From the NCBI GenBank assembly GCA_037126765.1, contig JBBCBC010000035.1:2108001-2172000 (forward strand): DNA of 64,000 nt, read 5' to 3'. Position numbers and translations under genes: made by a program. The DNA is from Stenogyne calaminthoides (lineage: Eukaryota; Streptophyta; Magnoliopsida; Lamiales; Lamiaceae). The notes below the pieces were generated by a model. That model had not been told where the DNA came from. It was given only the letters and a program-made list of their open reading frames with translations, and ran no database searches. Position 1 is the first letter of the stretch. Each line of letters begins with the position of its first letter. Positions 24,505 to 36,650 of the stretch are shown here, piece by piece.

Positions 24505-27500
24505 CTAACGGTTAAAATTCATCATCATTTTTGATCGATCTTGATGAATTTGAATCTTCTCCGAGGATGTAGGCGTCACGTAACCATTCTCTCTCGATTT
24601 GATCCCATTCTCGGAAGCAAATCTTGTCGTCTTGCCTGAGAGGAAGCCTTTAACAGTCTTAGGAAGGGCATTCTTCTCCCAAGCAATCTCCTCTTTGCGA
24701 CCGTTCTTCCTTTTCCTTCGGATGTAGCGATGTTCGATCCCTTTGCCTCTGCTAACCACGCTTCTTGATTGCGGCCTCTCTTATTCTCTGTCTTGTTTGC
24801 TCTTGAACTTGTTAGAGTCATCCCAACTTTGATGGAGAATAGCTGGCCTTATCTCGATCTTCGCATTTGCTTTCATCATCTTGCCTTTGCCTTTCTTCCT
24901 TCTCGAGTCTGCTCGGGTTCATCTTGTTTCATCTTCTTGAAATTTAATTTCTTAGCGAGTTCAAGGCTCTTGGCACGATCGTGATTTCCATTCTTTTTTA
25001 CGAGCGGATGAAGAGAAGTCTTCAATTTTATCGACTCTGGCGGTAATCTACGAAAGAGCACTTTTACGCTTTCGGCGATCTCTTTCTTGTGTTGCTCCAC
25101 GGTTTCTTTCATTCAAAGAATGAGATCGGTAGATGGAGTGGTGGCAAGTCGAATCTGATGGTTTTTGGTAGAGATAAAAATTTTACCAAGCGTATAAAGT
25201 CTGTTTTCTTCTTTCTCTTTGTTCTCTTTTTCTTGAGTCTGTTTTTCTGTATTCTCTTTTCCTTCAGACTCTTTTTCAGACTCTTTTCCTTCCCCCTTTT
25301 TGGTTGCATCAAAGAGGTTGGACATCTTGAGGTTCAGAGTTGTTAATTGTCGTGAGATCTCCTCTCTGAGTTCCTCGACAACAAGAGGAGTGTAATCGAG
25401 CGGTGGCGGAAGGTGCGAGTGTGAAGAAGCGTCGAGAGCGGATTTCAATCTCTGTCTTGCTCGATTACTGTGGAAGCTAGAAAATGTTTCCAACCCATAT
25501 CTAAGTGGTTGTTGGTCTTGTCCAAGGATGCCCAGACACTTTCCAAAAGTACATGTGTCTGATTGAGCATATCTGTCTGAACTTAGAGTTTGTCAGACTG
25601 GAGTTTGAGCTTCTCAGCAAGAGGGTATACTAGTTGCATTACTTCAGCAAGGATGGCATTGTGCATCCCAACAGTGTGACTTCGTTCCTTGTCAACTAGT
25701 TTTGCTTGCTCATCTTCAAACCGCTTCATCAGATCTGTCGTGAGTGCTGCAAATTTATCTTCAAATGCAGCCTGGATCCCATCCTGAATCTTCTGAGAGT
25801 GATGATCTAGGGTATCAGAGCTCATCGTACCAGTCTGTTCAGATGTTGAAGCCTTGCCAAATTGGGTCTCATCTGCAACACACATTCTTGGTTCATCGGC
25901 AGTTCCCTCATGATCTGTAGGAGATTGAACGGTTTCCTCCCTGTTATCAGCAATTCCGAACCTTTCGTGAATCAGCCATCGGATATCATCGTCTGATGCC
26001 AATTCAACAGCACTTTCAATCCCAGCATTGTGTAGACATTTCAACTCCAAGTCTACAAAGAAATCTAATCCCAGAGTTGTCATTAGAATCAGAAATTCTT
26101 CAATGCTCTTCAGTCTGATATCCCTCCAGAACATTATTTCTTCTATCTGTTGCTGGATGCCAGGATGTTGATCCAATTCAGGGCATAGATCCAGCAGATA
26201 CTCTTTGATCTGTTGCTTCATTATCTTTAAGATGGGGCTCTCTGGAGCAGGTGAAGCAAGTACCGTTCTGGTGTTGAAGGGATTATGAGAGATGGACACA
26301 CGTTCGTCGGATCTCTCAGGTTCTTGAGACTGGATCGGGGATTGGGATGTTTGCAGTTCAGGTTCGTTTTCAGCGTGTTGAGGGTGTTTAGTTTCCTGAA
26401 CTGGTTCATTGATTGGTGGTGTGGGAGATTTTGTTCTGAGAGGTGAGGGTGAGGGTGAGAAGGTTTTGTGGGGAGAGGGTGGAGGTGATGATTTTTGAGG
26501 AGAGGGTGATGGTGATTTGGAAGTGGGCGTTGGCGATCTTGCTCTCTGGAAGATCTTGGTTAGAGGCAGAGAATCAGATGGTGATTCTTCCTCAGATTGC
26601 ACCACTTCTGTCCTTCTGACATATTTCTCTCCTTCTGCTGTGATCATTTGTTCTTCCCTTGCTTCTCTGATAGGTGGCTCAGATCGGACTGCTATCTCCT
26701 CTTCTGATTCTTCTTGCATCAGATCCTCCGTTCTGCTAGCTATTTTGGCAGAACTTGGAGCAGTCTTCAGAGGAGATGAGACTCTCTTCTGACGTTTCCA
26801 CTGAGCATCTGGTTTCTTGGCCAGATCCTTCCTCTTCATCCTCTTCTCTGGAATGGCCTTTTCCTGCACTTCAGACGATGCAGTTGCCTTATCTTTTCCT
26901 TTCTTTTCTCCCTTGGGTTTGAGCACATAGGGAGTCGGATCCTCATCAGCTTGTCCAGGTAGGGACTCATCCTTGCCCAGTATGGCCTTGTGCTTTGCTT
27001 GGTAAACCTTCTCTCCATTCTCGTTCCATTCATAATTCTGTGGCAGCTTATCTGACAGAATGATAGAGATTTTGGGTATGAATGAGCATTTCGAAGATAA
27101 GCACACTTCATTGCTCTGGGCCAGTTTGCACTTCCCGGAGTCTTTTCTCAGTCTTGTTTTGACCATACCCAACCAATCGATGTCTAAAGCCTTCTTGATT
27201 ATTGCATCCATGACACTTATCTTGTAAGAAGTGACCGCATCAAGGCTGTAAGTTGAGCACATGATCACCTTCTGAACAATTTCAAGAAGAAGGCGATACT
27301 TTCTATTCAGATAGGAGGCTTTGACGTTTGTCGTGTTCTCCTTATTTGCTGGTCTCAACAGTTAAACTTCAAAAACTCCTTTTCTCCTCAAGGTAGTCGT
27401 GTAGGTCTCGGATTGATGCTTCCTCGAGTTAGGCGAATATCCTCTTGTAGATCGTCATTCGTCACTCGAACTTCCATTCCGTCAACGGAAGAAATCAGGT

Positions 27501-27665
27501 CAGCATCATTGTCTTCATCCCTCTGCAGATTGTAAAGAAACTCCAGGGCTTCATGGGTGTGAACGATGTTCTGATGAGTAGAGCAATATCGTTCCAATCC
27601 ACACTCTCGAAGGCACTCCAGAATTTCCAGCGATTCCGGATCTGAGGTGATGTTGAAGACGATGT
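24505..27665 (-). pseudogene. Env-like (3' extra) ORF of element D, fused to RT
   Basis: The longest open segment is 27358-25583 (591 aa). Upstream residues, in another frame (27665-27388), begin IVFNITSDPESLEILECL and match the N-terminal domain in C (YVIFNTTNDPESRELLECL). Regions in order: helical N-terminal domain ending RKYRLLLEIVQKVIM; Lys/Glu-rich linker; long Ser/Pro-rich stretch (SPTPTSKSPSPSPQ); a helical block (FWRDIRLKSIEEFLILMTTLGLDFFVDLE); a coiled-coil-like region (DGIQAAFEDKFAALTTDLMKRFEDE); then a K/E-rich tail (25493-25113) and a frame-broken C-terminal domain to 24505. No signal peptide or membrane span is visible, so the 'env-like' label is positional only. Confidence 0.7.
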
Positions 27666-28759
27666 ACCCACTAAGCTCTAGATTGTCATCTGATGGGTAA
27701 AATAAACCAAGGTATACAGTCCCCTTCAGATACTTGAGAATCCGCTTAGTCGCTTCTAGGTGACTTTGCATTGGATTTGCTTGAAATCGCACATACACCC
27801 TCGCCAAGCGTAATGTCCGTCTGGCGGCAATCGGGTATAGTAGTGATCCAATTAGAGCTCTATACTCCTTCTGATTCGTTTTCTGACCATCTTCGCCTGG
27901 ATCCATCTTGAACCCGGTCATCATGGGAATTATAGCTTCCTTGCAATGTTGAACTCCGAACTTTGCCTGAAGATTCCTTGTATACTTCGCCTGGCAGATG
28001 AATATCCCTTCTGTACTCTGCTTGACTTGTAAACCCAGAAAGTAATTCATCTGACCCATCATGGACATCTCGAACTTCCCTTGCATCAACTTGCTGAACT
28101 TCTCACACAGCTTCTTGTTGGGAGATCCGAAGATGATGTCATCCACGTAGATCTGAACCATCGAATATCTTCTCCATCTTCTATTCTCGAATAAGGTTAC
28201 ATCCACTATTCCTTTAGTGAACCCATTGCTCTATCAAGGCGAGAGAGTGTATCATACCAAGCTCGAGGAGCTTATTTGATTAAGAAAGAGCTTTCCTTAA
28301 ACGGTACACTTGTTTGCCTTTTTCAAAGCACGGAGGTTGTTCGACATAAACTTCCTCTGCTTGTACCCGTTTAAGAATGCACTCTTTACATCCATCGATA
28401 CCACGATGAACCCTCGTGGGGAAGCATATGCGAGAAAAACCCGAATGGCTTCTAGGCAGCCGATCGGGTGCAAATGTCTCATCATAATCAATTCCTTCTG
28501 ATTGTGAATACCCCTTAGCAACAAGTCTTTCCTTATTCCTAGTTATGACATTTTTCTCATCTCTCTTGTTCTTGAATACCCACTTCGTGCCAATTACGTC
28601 TTGATGAGTTGGTCTGTCCACCAATTCCCAAACTTGATTCCTCTCAAACTGTTCCAACTCCTCCTGCATTGCTAGAATCCAGCTTGCGTCTTGTAGAGCT
28701 TCCTCTAATGTAGTTGGTTCCTTCAAAGACAGATAACAACAAAGACATGGTACTTTCAC
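27388..28759 (-). pseudogene. Reverse transcriptase of element D, joined in frame to the env-like ORF
   Basis: Segment 28759-28280 carries the RT start (W.L.MQEELEQFERNQVW; GTKWVFKNKRDE; ARLVAKGYSQ-type region). Segment 28206-27388 carries the catalytic YVDDIIFGSPN, then the thumb and connection (MTGFKMDPGEDGQKTNQKEYRALIGSLLY; RILKYLKGTVYLGLFYP). After DDNLELSGY the frame passes straight into the env-like sequence IVFNITSDPE, so the rest of the connection and the whole RNase H domain are absent. A break lies between the two segments (about 28210-28290), and several local frame errors fall at CAG/CTG positions. Confidence 0.8.
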
Positions 28760-28939
28760 TGTCGATGTCTAGTTTTGACTCTATCGAGATGGGTCTCCGA
28801 TAATCGATCGGTTGGATTTGGTAATCCGAGTCCTTACGTTCGATAAAAGGTCCGTTGAGGAACATCATCCGTATCTGATAGTTCATTACTAGTTATTGGG
28901 AGTGGTGCGGAATTATGATCCACTTGATAAGAACATGTC

Positions 28940-30620
28940 TCAGCTGATGTTGGACTCATCATGTGATGATGTTTGTTCGTAGGAACCCGGATTCCCCCCG
29001 AACGGATGGTTTAGTTGATCTTTGTCTCCTCTCGGAATGACTTCTTTCGCGGCGGTTGTGCGTACCTTAGGGTCTGACTGACCTGTTGAATCAGCAAGAT
29101 CAAGTTCTGGGATGTACACTTTTATGTGTTCAGCTTCTTTCTCCTTGATGCTTAGCTGATCCATTTTTTGCGTGTCAGGTATAGGTTGATCTAGTACGGC
29201 TTGTTCTGAGGCAGCTTTCTCTTGTTCAGAAGATGTCTCATCAAAGACCACATGCGGCGTTTCTTCTACAACTAGAGTTCGTTTATTGTAAACCCTGAAG
29301 GCTTTGCTGGATGAGGAATATCCTAAGAATATACCTTCATCTGACTTGGCCTCAAAAGTCTTCAACTGACTTTTCCCATTGTTGTGAATAAAACTCTTGC
29401 ACCCAAAAATATGAAAGTATGAAACACGAGGTTTTCTTTCTTTCCACAGTTCATAAGGTGTTTTTGAAGTGAGTCTTAGTCAGAGAACATCTGTTCTGAG
29501 TATGCATGATGTGTTGATTGCTTCTGCCCAAAAACACCTTGGTGTAGCATGTTCAGCTAACATAGTGCAAGCAGCTTCCTTGAGAGTTCTGTTTCTCCGT
29601 TCTGCTACTCCATTTTGTTGTGGCATTCTTGCAGCTGACGTTTCATGCTGTATACCAAACTCAGTGCAAAAATCAGTAATAAAGGAATTCAGGAACTCTG
29701 TACCTTTATCTGATCTGATTTTTACTATGCTGACACCCTTCTCCTTTTGTAGCTTCTTGAGCAGCTCGGGTATCTTAGTCGTTGTCTCGTTCTTCTTGTA
29801 AAAGAATACAACCCAAGTAAACTTGGAATAATCATCCACGATTACAAAAGTATATTTTATCCCCACCGAGATTTGGTGTAAGCGGGTCCGAATAGATCCA
29901 TATGGGCGATTCTGATACTCTCTTGGATCTTTGGTCTGGTATTCCCTTGAATGAGGCTTTAACTTGTTTTCCTTCCGACATGCGGCATATGTCCGATCAT
30001 TGGAGAATATCTCATCGGAAGTCCCTCAACCAAAGACATCCTAGCGATCTTGTTGAGAGTTTTGAAGTTCGATGACTCATTCTATTATGCGAGCCAATCG
30101 CTACTTTTAGAACTCTTAACAATTAAGCATGTATTCTTAGGGCAACCATTTCCAATCTGCGGTGTAGATTGTTCCTTTCTTGAACCAGGTTAGCAAGATT
30201 TGTTGAGTGGCTCGATTCTTATCGTACACTTGTCGCCGAGAACTCAATATTTGAATCCGTTGTCGCAGAATGTGATAATCTTGATAGTAGATTGTGCTTC
30301 AATCCTTCGACATCTGAGACTCGATTACTTGTACATCTTCATTCTCTAAGGTTCGAATCCTTGGTAAAACCAAAGTTATCATCACCGAAGAGTACACGTG
30401 GGCCTTCTTGTTCTTTGTAAGAGCTAAGGAGATATTTGCTTCGATCGTCATGTGCCTTGAGCATCCACTATCGATGTACCCGGATAGTTGCTTGTGCACC
30501 TCCTTTGTTGGCGGTCCCGCGAACACGCAATCAAATGGGGCTTTAGGTACCCCTTTGGAATTGGGTCTGGGGGGGTTAGTGGTGGATTTGGGATCCCACA
30601 AGCGAGCACTTCTATGAAAA
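28940..30620 (-). pseudogene. Protease and integrase of element D
   Basis: The protease active-site codons for DSGCSRHM lie at about 30441-30475 (ORF segment 30601-30299). The integrase core is open over 29866-29480: VDDYSKF, IRSDKGTEF and NGVAERRNRTLKE supply the D, D and E of the DD35E triad. The integrase C-terminal extension (EAKSDEGIFLGYSSSSKAFRVYNKRTLVVEETPHVVF) is at 29365-29240 and matches the exact point where D is inserted in C. The frame is broken between these segments. Confidence 0.8.
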
Positions 30621-30639
30621 TCGATAGATTAGAAGGTCC

Positions 30640-33086
30640 GATTTGTCTCATACATATCAACATAATCATACATCTCTTTATATCTTTTCGATTAGTATGA
30701 TTATTAGTGTAAGCCTTGGTTGACTTAGAAGACTTGGGATTATTCTTTATATTTTGTCTTCTTTTAATCGATTGTGGCTCGGTCGATAGCCCTAGATCTC
30801 GATTATAAGGCAGATGCATTGCTACCATCAAAAGATTCATATCTTTTTGGCATAGGTGGTCTTTGCGGTTTACATATAGCTTGCTTATTAGGCGGTGACC
30901 TTGATTGGGTTTGATTAGATTTCCTTCTTCTGAGGTTGTCTCTTACGATACCTGTCTATTGATCGAGTTGAGGTCTCTTCAAAAGAACTGGGTTCTTTTG
31001 TTGATTCCTCGGTGATGCTTTATCGATTAGGGGTTCATTTATGTTCCTTTACGATTAGGCACTTGCCTTACTTGCTTTCGCGGGTCTTTTCCTTATTAGA
31101 TACAAGTTTAGCTTTTAGTGTATCTTTGTCAAAGACTCGTTTTGATTACACCCTTATACGAAAGTGAATCAAACGGAGATTTTGAGGATGTAGAAGGGTT
31201 CTCATACCCAATTCCCTTCTTGTTAGTCGGCGTTAGAAAATAGGTGTTCATTTCTTGAGCGGTTTTAGATGACTTCGTGAAAACCTCTATTTTCTTGCGC
31301 AAACTATCTCGATAGTTTTTAGACTCTCATGTAGTCGGAATAGCTCATCAAATTTAGCTTGAAGGATTTTGAAATTATCGAACTTCTTTGTTTGTTGATT
31401 GCTAGCTGATCTTTGATCTGCTTCTCGATCGAAGATTTAACTTCGAGAATGTTAAGTTCTTGATTACCTTCTGGCGATTTTTGATTCGATTCGGTAGCTT
31501 TCTTGAGGCGTTCTCTTTAACAAGTGATTATTTGATCCTTAGCTTGTCATTTTAAACTTCCACTATTGTATAAGTGTCTCTTTGCATCGGAGAGATCATC
31601 AAGCAATTGCTTTCGAGTAGAGCTGCAAGTCAATCTCTCCGGCGGGTGTGCTAATAATAGCGGTGTGGAATTTGAAAAAAGCGAAGGTTTGGAGGTTACC
31701 TCAGTTGGTCCTCATTGGCCATCGAAGCGGACTTCATCGTCATCCCGAAGAATATCGGATCTTCTTGCTCGTGGAAGTCACCTTACGCTTTATCGAGCGA
31801 AGTATTCTCTTGAAAAGTAGCGAGTCCTCGAAGGCGGAATGGGAATCATCAATTCGGATGTGTAAACTACCCGAGGGCTTTCCTATCTACGAGGCATTGC
31901 TCTCTTTTGTTCCGTTTTTCTTCTCTTTCTCTGGGAGTCAGGCCAGGGCAGTCGGTGCTGTAGTGACCTAGTTTTTCGCAGTTGAAGCATGATCCTCAAT
32001 CTACGGAACTTCCTCTGCCAGGAGAGTCACTTCGTCTGTAGGATCGGTTAGGTGACTTTCCTTTCTGATAGTAATCTGAGCTCCTTCTGTCAGATCTGTT
32101 GTCTCTTCTCTCATCTGTCAGATCATCTCTTTTCTTTTCTTCTCTGTGATCTCTTCGATCATCAGGTCTGGTTCTTTCTCGTGATCTATCAGTTGGCCTC
32201 CTGTTTCTTTGATAGTCGCATTAGAATCTCCGATACTTACCAAGATGAGTATTTGTTCTTTCAAGTTTCCTGGTAAGCGAGCGTCTGCATTACCTTGACT
32301 CATTATGTTTCAACGAGGTTCGGTGGCCTTGATCTGCTTCTTTGGTTGCTTTAAGCATTAATGATTTAGATGTTGAGGCTTATTGGGCGTCTCATCTTCA
32401 TCGCTTGTCCTCTTTCGATTCAAATCGAACTCGTGAGCTTTAAGGCTTAGGAACAAGCTACTTTCGGCTTCATCTTTGAAATGTCTTGGCAATCCTTGAT
32501 TTACCGTGACTTTCATGTCCCATTTTCTTGGTGAGAGATCTTAAGATCTTGTAGTTGATATCTTTGTCTAACATCTCTACCAAGTTCGTAGCTTATTCTT
32601 GACATGGTGATCCTCCCATCGAGCTCGTTGATTGTCTCGTTGGGCAACATCTTCTTTTCAAACTTCACCGGTTAAACTTTTGTAGGCGGGCTTTGTCTTT
32701 GATCGATCATTTCCTTCGCGATATCTCGCAAGAGTATCCCACATGGCTTTTCGTGGATTTGAGATAATTTATCTTCTCTTTGGTGACTTTATCCATCGTC
32801 TTCATGATTATATGCTGGCGATTGTATCTCCAGAGTATCTGACTTTCTTTCCTCTTGCATCCATCAAAAATTTGGGCTTTTTTCGCACAAGACTTCCGTG
32901 TAAAAATCTGGATCTCCTCCAAATTCTTTGGGTTGTCGTGATATATGATGATGGGTCCTCGTTCAATGACTTCCATCATTACGCCGCTTATCGATCTAGA
33001 TGGTTGCACATATATATAGCCCAATCTGCATACTCATCAATTGAAAACTTAGGCAAATCATGATACAAGCCGGAGGTATTATCCAT
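30640..33086 (-). pseudogene. gag of element D, frameshifted
   Basis: The start codon at 33086 gives MDNT, matching the C gag start. Segment 33024-32707 holds sequence like 'GPIIIYHDNP...IIMKTMDKVTKEKI' shared with C (18617-18871). An intact CCHC zinc knuckle, CFNCEKLGHYSTDC, lies at 31989-31948. The tail before protease is low in identifiable motifs. Frameshifts are frequent. Confidence 0.65.
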
Positions 33087-33210
33087 CTTGAGTGATTTTG
33101 AAAAGCGAATGAGTTTTTGAAAACGGTTTTTCAAGATCATTTCAAATGACCACAAAGATTCTTCCTCAAGAATCGATGATACACAAAAGATTAGTGCATC
33201 AGAGAACCAC

Positions 33211-33222
33211 CGCTCGATACCA
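33211..33222 (-). other. Primer-binding site of element D
   Basis: On the minus strand TGGTATCGAGCG lies 2 bp after the LTR. It matches the initiator tRNA-Met site except at the CAG position. Confidence 0.75.
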
Positions 33223-33224
33223 TT

Positions 33225-35034
33225 TGTAGGTCCTGAGCGGGTTTTGAGGGTGGAAGTCTAGAGGGGAGGGTGAATAGACTTAAAAAAAAATTTTGTCTTG
33301 GATTAGGTGTGAGCTGCAGTTACCCCGTCGAGTGCTAGTGTATCGGTTTAGGCGATGTTCAATCTTCTTGAGTGCACGAGGCGGAATCGTTTTGATATCT
33401 GTCGGCTTAAGCGAATGGTGCGGAAGCTTGTTTTTACCCGTGTGAAAAACCCAGTTTTATCAATTTGATTTCGAATTTTCAACCAGTTGACTAAGGTGTC
33501 AATTTGATGAGATCGAGTTGCTTAGTGCGGTGAAGCTTAACTTAGAATATGTATGTTGTTTTAAACTCGGTTGTGTGACTTGTGTAAAAGCAATAAGAAA
33601 GCAAGTAAATGCACACAAGACTTTTTATAGTGGTTGGGCGAAACCCGTCCCTCGTCCACTCTTCCCTTAACACGGGGAACCTTAACCTACTTTAACTGCG
33701 GGACTTATATCCTTTTCACGATGGCGAGATGTTTACCGAGTTCCGCTCTTACAAACTTAACCTCGTGGGACTTATATCCTTTTCGGGATGGCGAGATGTT
33801 TACCGGAGTTCCCACTCGAAGCTAAACCTATGGGACTTATATCCTTAAAAAGGATACCTTTAGAGATGTTTATCAAGTTCCCTCTACAAAACGTAACGAT
33901 TGGGACTTATATCCTTAAAAAGGATAGCCGAGATGTTTAATGAGTTAAGACTCTGGGCTTAACCTAACTTGCGTTTGGGTAAAGAATGATTGAGGGTTCC
34001 AAATCGAAATCTATATCCCGATGCTTTTAGGTAGCCAAAATGCTTTAGTGGATAGGATTTTTGCTAAGAACTAATGGGATGAACACTCTAAGAATAATCT
34101 TCAAATGTAGTGTTCTTTGAACGGAGATTTAGCTGTAGCTTTAGCTTCTTTTGCGGTGTCTCCGTGTTTGTTCTTGCTTTTATCTCTGTTGGTGCTTGTT
34201 AATCACTGTTGGTCCTCTTTTTCTTCAAAATGAAGATCGATCCCATTTTATAGACCTCGAAATCCCAAAGAGCCGTTGGAGAGCAATTTGAATTTCGGGC
34301 TATATTAGGTAGGTTGTAGGATATGATTGTGACGTGCTCCGATTATCGGCGTGGCCATAGGCATCATTAGCGCCGTTTTTGTCCGCAGCGTCGTATCCCA
34401 CAATGTCAGCTCTTTTTGTGCACGTGTCGCTTTCTCCTTGGCTTCGCGAGGCGGCACTTCTGGATTTTGTCCGTTAGACGATTGATATTCTTTTTGTAGA
34501 AGATTCGTCTTGTCTGGTGTATCTTTTTGATTATCACCAGGTGTGAGCTAACTTGATCAGATAACTGATCAGTCTACCTTATTGAGTCTTCAGATGCATA
34601 TTGTCTTAGCTTCAATATGAAGACTCTGCTGAATGTAGGTCTTCAGGTCTTTTGATCTTCAGGTGTCTCTCAGCCTCAGTGTATTCAGTCATACTGAGTC
34701 TTCAGGTTTGTTACTGAGTCTTCAGGTTTATCTGAGTCTTCAGGTTCATCTGAGTCTTCAGTGTTTATCTGAGTCTTCAGGTTCATCTGAGTCTTCAGGT
34801 TCATCTGAGTCTTCTGATCATCTGACCTTATCTGGGTCATCTGATGCTTCGACCTGACCTATACATATTGAGTTCCCCCTCAATATGTGACCTATCTTTT
34901 ACTTCAGCTATCTATACATTTCAGTTGGTCATCTTAATCTGATTCTAAGTCATCAGTTAGCTAACAGGTCTGACTGGTCCTATTACAACCTGTTTTGGAA
35001 CTTCCATCAAAACTAAGTTACATATTTCCCAACA
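33225..35034 (-). repeat. 5' LTR of element D
   Basis: In plus-strand reading it runs from TGTAGGTCC to CCCAACA, 1810 bp. The minus-strand TATA box is near 34246-34254. From 34505 rightwards CAG/CTG words are intact (repeated 'gagtcttcaggt', 'catctgagtc'). Left of that point they are eroded as in the 3' LTR. Confidence 0.92.
33700..33955 (-). repeat. Four tandem ~65-bp units in the D 5' LTR
   Basis: Same units as at 22672-22925 ('gggacttatatcctt...gagatgttt'), here with 'ccttaaaaaggata' in two copies. Confidence 0.75.
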
Positions 35035-35039
35035 TGGAA
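35035..35039 (+). other. Target-site duplication TGGAA, right copy (element D)
   Basis: It directly follows the D terminus CCCAACA, and C pol resumes here with GAAACACCTCATGTGG (EETPHVV). Confidence 0.9.
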
Positions 35040-36650
35040 GAAACACCTCATGTGGTCTTTAATGAGACATCTTCTGAACAAGAGAAAGCTGCCTCAGAAC
35101 AAGCAGTACCAGATCAACCGGTACCTGATGCACAGAAAATGGATCAGCTAAGTATCAAGGAAAAAGGATTAGAACACGTAACAGTGTATATTCCAGAACA
35201 TGATCTTGCTGACTCACCAGGTCAATCAGACCTTAAGGTACGTACAACTGTCAATGAAGAAGCTGGTACAGCTGAGTCAGTAACAACTGAACCATCTGGT
35301 TCAGGGGGAACACCTGAAGTTCCTACCGACAGACATCAGCACATGATGAGTTCAACATCAGCTGAGACTTGTCCATATCAAGTGGATCATAATTCTGCAC
35401 CACTCCCAATCACTAGTAATGAACTACTATCAGAAGAGGATGATGTTCTCCAAACTGATGCTAATCAGAAAAGAAGGACCTGGGTAACCAGCCATCCAAC
35501 TGATCTGATCATCGGAGACCCATCTGATAGAGTCAAAACTAGACATCAGATTGGTGAAAGTGCCATGTATTGTTGTTATCTGTCTTTGAAGGAACCAACT
35601 GGAGTAGAAGAAGCACTACAAGATGCAAACTGGATTCTAGCCATGCAAGAAGAACTGGAACAGTTTGAGAGGAATCAGGTTTGGAAACTGGTGGACAGAC
35701 CAACCCATCAAGATGTGATTGGCACAAAGTGGGTATTCAAGAACAAGAGAGATGAAAATAATGTCATAACCAGAAATAAGGCAAGACTTGTTGCTAAGGG
35801 GTATTCACAATCAGAAGGAATTGATTATGATGAGACCTTTGCACCAGTCGCTCGCTTGGAAGCCATTCGGCTGTTTCTGGCATATGCTGCCCACGGAGGG
35901 TTTATTGTGTATCAGATGGATGTAAAGAGTGCATTCCTAAATGGGGTACTAGCTGAGGAAGATTATGTTGAACAACCTCCTAGCTTTGAAAAAGACGACC
36001 AGGTGTACCGTTTAAGAAAAGCTTTTTATGGCCTGAAACAAGCTCCTCGAGCTTGGTATGATACACTCTCTCGGTTCTTGATAGACAGTGGTTTCACTAA
36101 AGGAATAGTGGACATAACCTTATTCAGAATAGAAGATGGAGAAGATATTCTGATGGTTCAGATTTACATGGACGACATCATCTTCGGATCTCCCAACAAG
36201 AGTTTATGTGATAAATTCAGCAAGCTGATGCAAGGGAAGTTCGAGATGTCCATGATGGGTCAGATGAATTACTTTCTGGTTTTACAAGTTAAGCAAAGTA
36301 CAGAAGGGATATTCATCTGTCAGGTGAAGTACACTAGGAGTTTATTGGCTAAGTTTGGAGTTCAAAACTGTAAGGAAGCCAAAATTCCTATGATGACTGG
36401 ATTCAAGATGGATCCAGATGAGAATGGTCAGAAAACTAATCAGAAAGAATATAGGGCTCACATTGGATCTCTACTATACCTGACTGCCAGCAGACAAGAT
36501 ATCACTTTTGCAGTAGGTGTATGTGCAAGATTTCAGGCAAATCCAATGCAAAGCCACCTGGAAACAGCTAAGCGGATTCTTAAGTATCTGAAGGGGACAG
36601 TAAACCTTGGTTTATTTTACCCATCGGATGATAATCTAAACTTAGTGGGT
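35035..36650 (+). CDS. Reverse transcriptase of element C (open segment of pol)
   Basis: An open frame of about 540 codons from the D insertion point. A hydrophilic linker after integrase (35035-35560) is followed by the copia RT (RVT_2): WILAMQEELEQFERNQVWKLVDRP, GTKWVFKNKRD, KARLVAKGYSQ, DVKSAFLNG (first catalytic Asp) and YMDDIIFGSPN (second and third catalytic Asp; Met replaces the more usual Val). The thumb/connection follows to RILKYLKGTVNLGLFYPSDDN. It encodes the enzyme that copies element RNA to cDNA. This is the best-preserved pol in the window. It has no start codon of its own because it was part of a gag-pol polyprotein now interrupted by D (the ATG at 34995 belongs to the D LTR). 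Confidence 0.85.

Larger units (their letters stand above)
22333..35034 (-). mobile_element. Full-length Ty1-copia (Sirevirus-like) element D nested in C
   Basis: A 12.7-kb minus-strand element with two LTRs (22333-24028 and 33225-35034), PBS next to the right LTR, PPT next to the left LTR, gag, PR, IN, RT and an env-like ORF, flanked by TGGAA duplications. It interrupts C pol between integrase and RT. An internal deletion has removed RNase H and the pol/env spacer (junction near 27665). The LTR lengths differ (1696 vs 1810 bp) mainly because CAG/CTG-rich sequence is intact in 34505-35034 and eroded in its counterpart 23500-24028. Confidence 0.92.
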
